Notes under the pieces: generated by a model | The model's database searches: none | Seen by the model: the letters and a program-made list of their open reading frames with translations, nothing else | Told to the model about the DNA's origin: nothing | Shown here: in pieces, positions 8,091 through 16,650 of the stretch | Numbering within the stretch: position 1 is the stretch's first letter | How the letters are laid out: the number at the start of each line of letters is the position of its first letter | NCBI RefSeq assembly: GCF_019711595.1 | Contig: NZ_JAIGNR010000001.1 | Coordinates: forward strand, 310,001 to 374,000 | Length of the DNA: 64,000 nucleotides | Source: Qipengyuania sphaerica | Lineage (GTDB): Bacteria; Pseudomonadota; Alphaproteobacteria; Sphingomonadales; Sphingomonadaceae | Direction: 5' to 3' | Position numbers and translations under genes: made by a program

Positions 8091-8474
8091 ATGCACCCGA
8101 GCCTGTCCGTGATCCGCAAGCGCAGCGATTTTCTCGCCGCCAATCGCGGTGTGCGAAACGCCAAGCCCGGTTTCGTGCTGCTAACCCGTCCCAACGAGGG
8201 GAAGGGCAAGCGGTATGGCATCACCGTGACCAAGAAGATCGGCAATGCCGTGGTGCGCAATCGGATGAAACGGCGTTTCCGCGAACTCCTTTGGGCCGCG
8301 CTCCCCGAAGCGGGACTGCCCGACCACGACCATATCCTCATCGGGCGCGAAGGCGGGGTGGAACGCGATTTTGCCGCGCTGACCGAAGAACTCGCCGCTG
8401 CTCTCTCACGCGCAGCCAGCGGCGAGGGCGACCGCGCCCGCCGCGCGCATCGCAACCGGTCGCGCCGCGCATGA
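8091..8474 (+). CDS. rnpA: Ribonuclease P protein component
   Basis: A 127-residue basic protein that assists the RNase P ribozyme in 5' maturation of tRNA. The start [18 protein letters not shown] matches the family, and the signature RNR motif is [17 protein letters not shown] near residues 47-63. It ends with a highly Arg-rich tail ([13 protein letters not shown]). Its TGA overlaps the ATG of yidD (ATGA), implying coupling. Confidence 0.96.
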   Translation: MHPSLSVIRKRSDFLAANRGVRNAKPGFVLLTRPNEGKGKRYGITVTKKIGNAVVRNRMKRRFRELLWAALPEAGLPDHDHILIGREGGVERDFAALTEELAAALSRAASGEGDRARRAHRNRSRRA

Positions 8475-8680
8475 AGTACCCGCTCATCTGGATCGCCCGC
8501 CTGTGGCAGCTCGGTCCGAGCCGGATTTTGCCGCCTACCTGCCGCTTTACCCCCTCCTGCAGCCAGTACGCGATCGAGGCATTGCAGAAACATGGCGCAA
8601 TCAAGGGTGGATGGCTCGCCCTCAAGCGGCTATTGCGCTGCCAACCCTGGGGGGGCTGCGGCCACGATCCGGTTCCTTGA
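8471..8680 (+). CDS. yidD: Membrane protein insertion efficiency factor YidD
   Basis: A 69-residue small membrane-associated protein that helps YidC-mediated insertion. The signature is [19 protein letters not shown], then [21 protein letters not shown] and [11 protein letters not shown], with the four family Cys all present. The ATG overlaps the rnpA stop by 4 nt. A roughly 70-nt gap follows before yidC. Confidence 0.96.
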   Translation: MKYPLIWIARLWQLGPSRILPPTCRFTPSCSQYAIEALQKHGAIKGGWLALKRLLRCQPWGGCGHDPVP

Positions 8681-8749
8681 GGGACCACTGTCTTGACGTA
8701 GCAACACACCCTTCCCACCTGACGAATACAATTACCACCGGGATCGACC

Positions 8750-10522
8750 TTGGAAAATTCACGCAATTTCGTGCTCGTGCTCACTCTCTCGCTGGCCGTC
8801 CTGATCGGCTGGCAGTGGGCGATGGACTATTTCTATCCGCAGCCCGAGGAAGTGTCCGTCACGGCCGAGAAGGTCGACACGCCCGCCGAACAGGCCGAGG
8901 TCGCCCATGCGCGCACCGGCGGTCTTCAGGACCCGACGGCAATCGCGCAGGAGGCCGCCGATCTCGAAACCGCGCTTGCCACGCCCGAGCGCGTGGCGAT
9001 CGATTCTCCGCGTATAGCCGGTTCGATCAATCTGCAGGGCGCGTTCCTCGACGATGTCGTGCTCAAGGATTACGCCGCGACCACTGATGCCGACGATGAC
9101 GACCCCGTCCGGATATTCTCGCCGCGCGGCACTCCGGCGCAGCAGTTTTCGCAGTTCGGTTTCCTGGTGAACGGCCAGAAAGTGTCCGACGAATCGCTCT
9201 GGTCCACCGAGGGCGGCACGCTGACACCAGATAATCCCGTCACGCTGACGCATGATGCCGGCAACGGGATCGAACTGCAGCTCACTTACAGCATCGACGA
9301 CGAATACATGCTCACCATCGAGCAGGCCGTCGCGAACCGCAGCGCTGTACCCGCCGTCGTGCAGCCTTATGGCCTCGTCGGACGTACCAGCGACACCGCC
9401 AGCGCCGATTTCTTCATCGCGCATTCGGGCCCAATGGGCGTCTTCGGCGACAGCGCGAATTACGATTACGATTACGACGATATCGACGAGGCGAAGAAGG
9501 TTTCGCCCGAGGGCGCACCGAGCTGGTTCGGCTTCACCGATATCTACTGGCTGGCAGCCATGGTCCCGCAGGATGGGGCGACGCCCGATGCGACCTTCCG
9601 CTCGCTCGGCAGCAACATCTACCGCGCCGACATGATCTACGACCCGGTGACTGTGCCGGCCGGTCGCAAATACACGACGACCTCGCGCCTCTATGCCGGC
9701 GCGAAGGAATCGACCGTGCTCGATGCCTATGAGGATGCAGGGCTTGCGAAATTCGGCCTGGCGATCGACTGGGGCTGGTTCCGCTGGTTCGAGAAACCCT
9801 TCCTCTGGCTTCTCAAGAACATCTTCGAAATCGTCGGCAATTTCGGTGTGGCGATCATCATCCTGACGATCATCGTGCGCGGTTTGATGTTCCCCATCGC
9901 GCAGAAGCAGTTCGCATCGATGGCTGCGATGAAGGCGATCCAGCCCAAGATGAAGGCGCTGCAGGAACGCTACAAGGACGACCGGGTCAAGCAGCAGCAG
10001 GAAATGCAGAAGCTGTTCAAGGACGAGAAGGTCAACCCGCTCGCCGGCTGCCTTCCGCTGATCCTCCAGATCCCGATCTTCTTCGCGCTCTACAAGGTGC
10101 TCTACCTCGCGATCGAGATGCGCCACCAGGATTTCCTCTACATCAAGGATCTCTCCGCACCCGATCCGGCGACCATCCTCAACCTGTTCGGCCTGCTGCC
10201 CTTCGACCCGCCCGGCTTCCTTGCTATCGGCGTGCTTGCGGTGCTGCTCGGCCTGACGATGTGGCTGACTTTCAAGCTCAACCCCAGCACGATGGACCCG
10301 GTCCAGCAGCAGGTATTCAACATCATGCCCTGGGTGCTGATGTTCGTAATGGCGCCCTTTGCGGCCGGCCTTCTGCTCTACTGGGTAACCTCTAACATCC
10401 TCACGCTGGCGCAGCAGAAGTATCTCTATTCCAAGCACCCTGCCCTGAGGGCGGCGGCCGAGAAGGAGAAGGCCGAGAAGGCTGCCAAGGCCGCCAAGGT
10501 CGAGCTCCCGGGACGCGAGTGA
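8750..10522 (+). CDS. yidC: Membrane protein insertase YidC
   Basis: A 590-residue inner-membrane insertase acting alone or with SecYEG. The first transmembrane segment is at residues 7-22 (VLVLTLSLAVLIGW). A large periplasmic beta domain runs to about residue 340. The five-helix core starts around FEIVGNFGVAIIILTIIVRGL and contains FPIAQKQFASMAAMKAIQPKM and PLAGCLPLILQIPIFFALY. The tail is Lys/Ala-rich and basic, suited to ribosome contact. The start is TTG at 8750, giving MENSRNFVLVL; no ATG fits better. The stop overlaps engB (TGATG). Confidence 0.96.
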   Translation: MENSRNFVLVLTLSLAVLIGWQWAMDYFYPQPEEVSVTAEKVDTPAEQAEVAHARTGGLQDPTAIAQEAADLETALATPERVAIDSPRIAGSINLQGAFLDDVVLKDYAATTDADDDDPVRIFSPRGTPAQQFSQFGFLVNGQKVSDESLWSTEGGTLTPDNPVTLTHDAGNGIELQLTYSIDDEYMLTIEQAVANRSAVPAVVQPYGLVGRTSDTASADFFIAHSGPMGVFGDSANYDYDYDDIDEAKKVSPEGAPSWFGFTDIYWLAAMVPQDGATPDATFRSLGSNIYRADMIYDPVTVPAGRKYTTTSRLYAGAKESTVLDAYEDAGLAKFGLAIDWGWFRWFEKPFLWLLKNIFEIVGNFGVAIIILTIIVRGLMFPIAQKQFASMAAMKAIQPKMKALQERYKDDRVKQQQEMQKLFKDEKVNPLAGCLPLILQIPIFFALYKVLYLAIEMRHQDFLYIKDLSAPDPATILNLFGLLPFDPPGFLAIGVLAVLLGLTMWLTFKLNPSTMDPVQQQVFNIMPWVLMFVMAPFAAGLLLYWVTSNILTLAQQKYLYSKHPALRAAAEKEKAEKAAKAAKVELPGRE

Positions 10523-11175
10523 TGACCGACGAAGAAGCCGCCGAACTGGCCCAGCTGGAGCGGCGCGCAAACAAGCTGTTCTCGGGCCGGGTGGAGTTTC
10601 TCCTCTCGGCCCCGCAGCTCAAGTTCCTGCCCGATCCGACCGTGCCCGAGATCGCCTTTGCGGGTCGCTCGAACGTGGGCAAGAGCTCGCTCCTCAACGC
10701 GATCACCGGTCGCAAGGCCATCGCGCGCGCCTCGGTGACGCCGGGCCGCACGCAGGAACTCAACTTCTTCGAGGTGGGCGAGCCCACCCAGTTCCGTCTC
10801 GTCGACATGCCCGGTTACGGCTTTGCCAAGGCCCCGGTTAAGGTCGTCGAGAAGTGGAAGAACCTGGTGCGCACCTATCTGCGCGGACGGCAGGTGCTGG
10901 TGCGCAATCTCGTGCTGGTCGACAGCCGCCACGGGCTGAAGGATGTCGATCGCGACATGATGAAGATGCTCGATGAGGCAGCCGTGGGCTACCGCGTGGT
11001 GCTGACCAAGGCCGACAAGATCAAGGCGAGCGAGTTGGCTGCGACGGTTGAGAAGGTCGAGGCCGAGGCGAAGAAACACGTCGCTGCCTACCCGCAGATC
11101 CATGTCACCAGCGCCGAGAAGGGCATGGGGATCGGCGAGCTAAGGGCCGCGCTGCTGAAAGATGCCGGAGTTTAG
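10522..11175 (+). CDS. engB: Ribosome biogenesis GTPase YihA/YsxC
   Basis: A 217-residue Ras-like GTPase for large-subunit assembly. G1 is GRSNVGKSSLLN near residue 51, G3 is DMPGYG, and G4 is TKADK. The N-terminal extension of about 45 residues is usual in alphaproteobacteria. The ATG at 10522 overlaps the yidC stop by one base. Residues LLKDAGV end the protein. A TTG-start gene follows after about 33 nt. Confidence 0.95.
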   Translation: MTDEEAAELAQLERRANKLFSGRVEFLLSAPQLKFLPDPTVPEIAFAGRSNVGKSSLLNAITGRKAIARASVTPGRTQELNFFEVGEPTQFRLVDMPGYGFAKAPVKVVEKWKNLVRTYLRGRQVLVRNLVLVDSRHGLKDVDRDMMKMLDEAAVGYRVVLTKADKIKASELAATVEKVEAEAKKHVAAYPQIHVTSAEKGMGIGELRAALLKDAGV

Positions 11176-11208
11176 GCGCGTCGTGCCCGAAAAGATCGGA
11201 AAACATCG

Positions 11209-11976
11209 TTGAATCGCCGGATTGGCATTCTTTTGGTTCTTCTCCTGGCGCTGCTCGCAGCCAATCTTTTCCTGCTCGCAACCCCGACAAATCACTCTCG
11301 ATTATCGGTAGGTGGATCCGAATTCACAGTTCACGCTCCAGAGCGCCGAGGCGCCATCACGCGCTGGGGGGCAAACAGTTTCAGCTTCGAGATCCAAGAC
11401 GGAGATCGGTGGGCTTCCGCGCCCGAAAGTAAGGGAGAGCGCGCCGAACTCAGCTCGCAAACATACGCACAACCGGGCCAGAGTATCGAGCTTGCCTACG
11501 ATTTGAAGATCGTCGAGGCGGGAAGCATGGATGGCCCGGCGAGGCTCATCCTCTCCCAGTTACACGGTCCTGACCGTCCGACGCTTCCCGAAGGAGACGA
11601 CTTCATTTACCCGCCGTTTGTCGTCAACCTGGAAGGGGACAAGCTGCTTTTTACGATCCGCTCCGGCACGATCGAGGCTGGGCGCGGGCCGGACCTCGTC
11701 GTCGCCGAAATACCGGCAAATCGGGGCGAATGGCAGCGTCTTCGCTATTGCGTAACGCTGGGCACCGATGCTGGCGCGGTAATCTACCAGAACGGCGAAC
11801 GGGCAGGGCAATATCTGGGACCTGTCGGCTACGATGCCGGCGACCAGAACCATTACTGGAAGCTGGGTACTTACCGTTTCGACGAGACCGGGGTCACCAG
11901 GGCCGACTTCCGGAATATTTCCGTGAGGCTCAAGAATTCATGCGATCTCCAAGTGCCTGTGGCAGGGCAATCCTAA
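11209..11976 (+). CDS. Polysaccharide-lyase-like (heparin lyase I fold) membrane-anchored protein
   Basis: A 255-residue protein with an N-terminal hydrophobic anchor or uncleaved signal (ILLVLLLALLAANLFLLA). The rest fits the jelly-roll polysaccharide lyase family related to heparin lyase I: RAELSSQ near the first third, LILSQLHG, GEWQRLRYCV, VIYQNGERAGQY and HYWKLGTYRF. These are the positions usually forming the sugar cleft, so it may bind or cleave an acidic glycan in the periplasm. Activity is inferred from pattern only. The start is TTG with a GGAAAA leader. It follows engB closely, which is not a functional partner. Confidence 0.7.
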   Translation: MNRRIGILLVLLLALLAANLFLLATPTNHSRLSVGGSEFTVHAPERRGAITRWGANSFSFEIQDGDRWASAPESKGERAELSSQTYAQPGQSIELAYDLKIVEAGSMDGPARLILSQLHGPDRPTLPEGDDFIYPPFVVNLEGDKLLFTIRSGTIEAGRGPDLVVAEIPANRGEWQRLRYCVTLGTDAGAVIYQNGERAGQYLGPVGYDAGDQNHYWKLGTYRFDETGVTRADFRNISVRLKNSCDLQVPVAGQS

Positions 11977-12071
11977 GTCGCGAACTGCATCAAGCGCAGC
12001 GCTGCTGAAAGAAGCTGGCGCCTGATTGCGTTCGCTCAGCGGTCAATCTGACATCGATTATGGCCCGAACT

Positions 12072-12101
12072 GGGTGGAAAGCGATGGTCGACTTTCCACC
12101 C
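12072..12101 (-). terminator. Hairpin between convergent genes
   Basis: A perfect 10-bp stem GGGTGGAAAG (12072-12081) / CTTTCCACCC (12092-12101) with a 10-nt loop, between the lyase-like gene and the RTX protease gene. There is no clear T run on either strand, so it is only a candidate terminator. Confidence 0.4.
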
Positions 12102-12112
12102 ATTAGGGAATC

Positions 12113-13120
12113 TTACAGTATGAAATCGCCTGCGCTGAGATCCATCTGGCCGTCGAGGCGGATGTAGAGATCGGCGACGCCGTCGCCGTCGACGTCCATT
12201 TCCACGATGGTGCTGGTGCTGGTCTGGAAATAGCGCAGCTCACCCGCCGTCTGGCTGAAGGCCGAGGTGCCGATGAAGGCGAAGTTCTGGTCGCCCTCGG
12301 CAGTGCTGTCGGCATCGACATTGCGCAGGTTGATCCGATCGCCGTCCGACTGGCTGAAGTCGGTGATGATATCGGCGATGGCAAGCCGCGTGCCAAGCTC
12401 CGCCGCGTCCATGAAAATGAAGCTGTCGGCGCCCGCGCCGCCGGTCATCGTGTCGCTGCCCTTCTCGCCATAGAGCCGGTCGTTGCCATCGCCGCCGTCG
12501 AGCGTGTCGTTGCCCGTGCCGCCATAGACCTGGTCATCGCCGCCCATGCCGTGGAGCACGTTGACCCCGCCGACACCGCGCACGATGTTGTCGAGCCCGT
12601 TGCCGGTCCCGTCGTAATCGCCGGTGCGCATCCGCAACTTTTCGAGGTTGTCGCCCAGCGCATAGTCAATTCCGGCAATCACGCCGTCATTGCCCTCGCC
12701 GGCAAGCTCGAGCACGCTATCGCCCGCATCATCAACGAAATAGATGTCGTCGCCGGTGCCGCCGACCATCTCGTCATTGCCGGCCCCGCCGATCAGGGTG
12801 TCATTGCCGTCCTGGCCATAAAGACGGTCGTCGCCATCGTCGCCATAGATGCGATCCTTGCCGTCCTGGCCATAAATGCGATCATCGTCGCTGCCGCCCC
12901 AGGCCCGGTCATTGCCCTCTTCCAGCACAAGCACGTCCCGCCCGCCGTAGCCATAGACACGGTCGTCGCCATCCCCGGCATCAACGCGGTTTGCCCCGTC
13001 GTCACCTACAAGACGGTCACGGAAACCCGAGCCGACCAGGTTCTCGATCGAGACGAGCGTATCGATCCCGGCCGAAAGCGTGTCCTGTGCCCCTGCCGCA
13101 CGCAGGTTTATGAAAACGCC
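12113..13120 (-). repeat. Shared RTX C-terminal module, copy 1
   Basis: The last roughly 1 kb of the M10 protease gene is nearly identical to 15644-16650 in the neighbouring RTX gene. In about 100 nt compared by eye (from 12141 and 15669) I saw three differences. It encodes the calcium-binding nonapeptide block plus the terminal export-type domain. Confidence 0.85.
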
Positions 13121-15472
13121 GCCAGCCGCATCCGCATAGCTCGCGCTATCGCTGCCAGAGCCTCCATCGAGGAAATCGTCACCGATCCCGCCGTCCAGGA
13201 GATCGACACCGGCTTCGCCATAGAGAAGGTCGTTGCCGATCGCCCCGTAGAGCCGGTCGTTGCCGTCACCGCCGTGGATCTCATCGTCATTGCCATTGGT
13301 CTGCAGGACCGTGACCGAAAGATCGTCGCCATGGATTAGGTCATCGCCGCCATAGCCATAGATCTCGTCGTTCCCTTCGGAACCCTTGAGGAAATCCTTG
13401 TCGGCACCGCCTTGCACCAGCTCGGAATAGTAATTTCCGGCGAAATACATGCCGATGCCAGACTGCTGGAGGATATCCGAAAGCGCTATGCCAGGCGCAT
13501 AAAAACCGAGATTACCGGCGCTTGTCAGTCCGGTCACATAGCCATTGACGTCGATCGACAAATTCCAAACGGGGAATGCCGATATGTCGAATTGGTCGGT
13601 CCCGGTCGTGAAGTCGGGGACGTACCAATAGGATCCCTGCGCAATGTCGCCGGCATGGTCATAGACATAGAGGTCAGCACCGGCCTCACCGTAGATGTAG
13701 CCGCTCGCTGCACCCAGATGGAAAATGTCGTTACCGTCCCCGCCGTAATAACTGTGCGACCAGAAGCTGGGGAGGCCATCTGTCCCTGGCCGATAGTCCC
13801 AACCGGCGGTGTAGACCGTGTCATCTCCGCCATACAGCGAATGGTAGGCCCCTGTATTCGAGATATCGTCGATCAGGGTTTCGGAGAATTCAGAGCCGAG
13901 AATGTAGACGGCCTCGACGCTATCCAGGACGACACCGAAGGACGAGAGGTCCGTAACGTCGATGACCAAAGGAATGCTTGTCAGAAGTTCTACGAAAAAG
14001 TCGTCATCGCCGTCGCCGCCATCGAGCTGATGGGTACTTCCATCATCGGAATAGGAAACCCAGAAATAATCATTCCCGGTTCCACCAAATACCTGGTTAT
14101 TTCCGCCATAGAGGTAGAAATTGTCATTGTCCGCGTCACCGTGGATTGCATTCTCGCCTGCATAAATCTGGAAACCGTCATTCCCGGACCCGCCGTGGGC
14201 GACGCTGCTACCTCCTATCGAGCGGTCCCAATAATCCCCGATGCTGATCCAGTCGTCGCCATCGCCCCCCTCGAGCCAGTCGTCGTCGCCGCCACCGAAA
14301 ATATTGTCATCGCCCTGGCCGCCGAAAATCTCGTCATTTCCGCGCTGACCCGACAGCGAATCATTGCCAAGTCCCCCGGTGAGGATGTCGTCGCCATTGC
14401 CACCGACCAGGTTGTCTTCGTCCCCGCCACCGAACAACTCGTCCTCGCCGTCGCCGCCGTAAAGGATATCTGCGCCATCTCCTCCGCTGAGTGAATCATT
14501 TCCCAATCGGCCGTAAATGGTGTCCGCGCCTGCGAGGCCGTCGATCACGTCGCGCCCACCTATCCCCAATATCGTATCGTTACCGGCGAAGCCTGTCTGG
14601 GTCAGAGTATGGGTGTGATTGTCCCACGACCATGATGCCACCTGGTTTCCATCCGCCGTATCGTCGCCATAGAGATACTGGATGGCTTCGATATCGAGAG
14701 GGCCGAGTTGGTCTGCGAAACCCGTGTGGGTATAGGACATGACCGTATTTGCGCGGTTGTCGAGCTCGGTATCCAGGATGGGATCACCCTCGAAAGGGTG
14801 TTTCAGGCCGACCGCGTGGCCGATTTCGTGAAGGATAACCGCATATCCGCCGGCTGCCGTATCGTCGAGAAAGACGTCGGAGGCGAAATTGGAATCGTAG
14901 TTCGTCGGGTAATAGGCGAACCCGGCAGCACCTCCGCCGAGCGCAGGGAAAAACGCCAGGTCGAACACATAGAAATTCATGTCGCCCATGCCCGAAGGCA
15001 CTTCGAAGGCGGTCAGGCCACTGGCGTCGGTAAACTCGGCAATCGCCTGCCGGATCAGCGTGGCCTGTTCTTCCGTGAATTCCTGGAAGGTGTCGATCTG
15101 TTCCTGGCTCAGGGTCGGCAGGAGATAATCGGGAATCTGGCTAGCCAGCGAATAGCTGAAGAATGCGCCAAGGCCCGGAGCCATGCTCATGGAACTGCCT
15201 GAGATGAGCGAGGTGTAGTCGGATACCGTGGCCATGGCTTCGAGCGAAAGGACGAAGCCGTCCCCCATCGCCGCGCTTGTGCAGCAGGCCGTGCATCCGC
15301 AGGCAGGTGCGGGGCCGTGTGAAAACGATTGCTCGTTGCCGGAAACGGAAAGCAGCTGGAACTGCGTCATCAGGTCATGACTTTCCCGGGCAAGCTGCCT
15401 TCCCGATGCTTCGGCAATCAGCTGCTTTCCCTGAATTTCGGTATCGAACCACACGCCCATATAGCCCCCCAT
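12113..15472 (-). CDS. RTX M10 (serralysin-type) metalloprotease
   Basis: A large secreted, calcium-dependent zinc protease of about 1119 residues. The zinc site is HEIGHAVGLKHP (about residues 215-226) and the Met-turn MSYTH is at about 245. Many GGxGxDxL repeats follow (for example GGDGADILYGGDGEDELFGG) in several blocks split by non-repeat segments. The end has ADIITDFSQSDGD and a short hydrophobic C-terminus, as in type I secretion substrates. There is no N-terminal signal peptide, as expected for that route, but no type I secretion genes are in the window. An unusual cluster CGCTACC lies at residues 58-64. ATGs at 15487, 15472 and 15460 are all possible starts; a TTG at 15505 is less likely. 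Confidence 0.88.
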   Translation of the reverse strand: MGGYMGVWFDTEIQGKQLIAEASGRQLARESHDLMTQFQLLSVSGNEQSFSHGPAPACGCTACCTSAAMGDGFVLSLEAMATVSDYTSLISGSSMSMAPGLGAFFSYSLASQIPDYLLPTLSQEQIDTFQEFTEEQATLIRQAIAEFTDASGLTAFEVPSGMGDMNFYVFDLAFFPALGGGAAGFAYYPTNYDSNFASDVFLDDTAAGGYAVILHEIGHAVGLKHPFEGDPILDTELDNRANTVMSYTHTGFADQLGPLDIEAIQYLYGDDTADGNQVASWSWDNHTHTLTQTGFAGNDTILGIGGRDVIDGLAGADTIYGRLGNDSLSGGDGADILYGGDGEDELFGGGDEDNLVGGNGDDILTGGLGNDSLSGQRGNDEIFGGQGDDNIFGGGDDDWLEGGDGDDWISIGDYWDRSIGGSSVAHGGSGNDGFQIYAGENAIHGDADNDNFYLYGGNNQVFGGTGNDYFWVSYSDDGSTHQLDGGDGDDDFFVELLTSIPLVIDVTDLSSFGVVLDSVEAVYILGSEFSETLIDDISNTGAYHSLYGGDDTVYTAGWDYRPGTDGLPSFWSHSYYGGDGNDIFHLGAASGYIYGEAGADLYVYDHAGDIAQGSYWYVPDFTTGTDQFDISAFPVWNLSIDVNGYVTGLTSAGNLGFYAPGIALSDILQQSGIGMYFAGNYYSELVQGGADKDFLKGSEGNDEIYGYGGDDLIHGDDLSVTVLQTNGNDDEIHGGDGNDRLYGAIGNDLLYGEAGVDLLDGGIGDDFLDGGSGSDSASYADAAGGVFINLRAAGAQDTLSAGIDTLVSIENLVGSGFRDRLVGDDGANRVDAGDGDDRVYGYGGRDVLVLEEGNDRAWGGSDDDRIYGQDGKDRIYGDDGDDRLYGQDGNDTLIGGAGNDEMVGGTGDDIYFVDDAGDSVLELAGEGNDGVIAGIDYALGDNLEKLRMRTGDYDGTGNGLDNIVRGVGGVNVLHGMGGDDQVYGGTGNDTLDGGDGNDRLYGEKGSDTMTGGAGADSFIFMDAAELGTRLAIADIITDFSQSDGDRINLRNVDADSTAEGDQNFAFIGTSAFSQTAGELRYFQTSTSTIVEMDVDGDGVADLYIRLDGQMDLSAGDFIL

Positions 15473-15643
15473 TGCGCTTACCCGCATTCGTGCGGCATCG
15501 CGCAAAGATTACCCGCGCCCAGAACGCGGTCACACCTCCGGTTGTGATTATTTTTAACGAACCCTCTCACAACCCTATTGCGCGCAGGGTGATAAGGCAA
15601 GGCGACGCCGGTACCCTGCCGACGTCGCTCTGTCTCCGGCACA

Positions 15644-16650
15644 CTAGAGCACGAAGTCGCCCGCGCTGAGATCCATCTGCCCGTCGAGGCGGATGTAGAG
15701 ATCGCCGACGCCGTCGCCGTCCACGTCCATTTCCACGATGGTGCTGGTGCTGGTCTGGAAATAGCGCAGTTCGCCTGCCGTCTGGCTGAACGCCGAGGTG
15801 CCGATGAAGGCGAAGTTCTGGTCGCCCTCGAGGTTGATGTTGGCATCGACATTGCGCAGGTTCATCCGGTCGCCGTCCGACTGGCTGAAGTCGGTGATGA
15901 TATCGGCGATGGCAAGCCGCGTGCCCAGCTCGGCTGCATCCATGAAGATGAAGCTGTCGGCGCCCGCGCCGCCGGTCATCGTGTCGCTGCCGTTCTCGCC
16001 ATAGAGACGGTCGTTGCCATCGCCGCCGTCGAGCGTGTCGTTGCCCGTGCCGCCGTAGATGCTGTCATCGCCGCCCATGCCGTGGAGCACGTTGACCCCG
16101 CCGACACCGCGCACGATGTTGTCGAGCCCGTTGCCGGTCCCGTCGAAATCGCCGGTGCGCATGCGCAGGATCTCGACATTGTCGCCCAGCGTATAGTCGA
16201 GCCCGGCGATCACGCCGTCATTACCCTCGTCGGCCAGCTCGAGCACGCTGTCGCCCGCATCGTCGACGAAATAGATGTCGTTGCCGGTGCCGCCGACCAT
16301 CTCGTCATTGCCGGCCCCGCCGATCAGCGTGTCGTCATCGGCCTGGCCGTAGAGACGGTCGTCGCCATTGTCGCCATAGATGCGGTCGTTGCCGTCCTGG
16401 CCGTAGATCCGGTCATCGTCTGCGCCGCCCCAGGCGCGGTCCCGGCCTGTGTCGAGCACGATGACATCGTTGCCGCCATGGCCGTAGACACGGTCGTCGC
16501 CATCCCCCGCATCGACGCGATTTGATCCATCGTCGCCTTCGAGGCGGTCACGGAAATCCGAACCGACCAGGTTCTCGATTGCTACCAGAGTGTCGATGCC
16601 GGCCGAAAGCGTGTCCTGCGGACCACCTGCAAGCAGCCGCACGAAAACGC
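15644..16650 (-). repeat. Shared RTX C-terminal module, copy 2
   Basis: The counterpart of 12113-13120. The encoded last 90 residues differ from copy 1 at only about seven positions, whereas the N-terminal parts of the two proteins are unrelated. Confidence 0.85.

Noticed and set aside
13412..14494. A 360-residue open frame antisense to the RTX protease repeats
   Set aside because: The repetitive Ile/Val/Ala pattern mirrors the glycine-rich repeats on the other strand.
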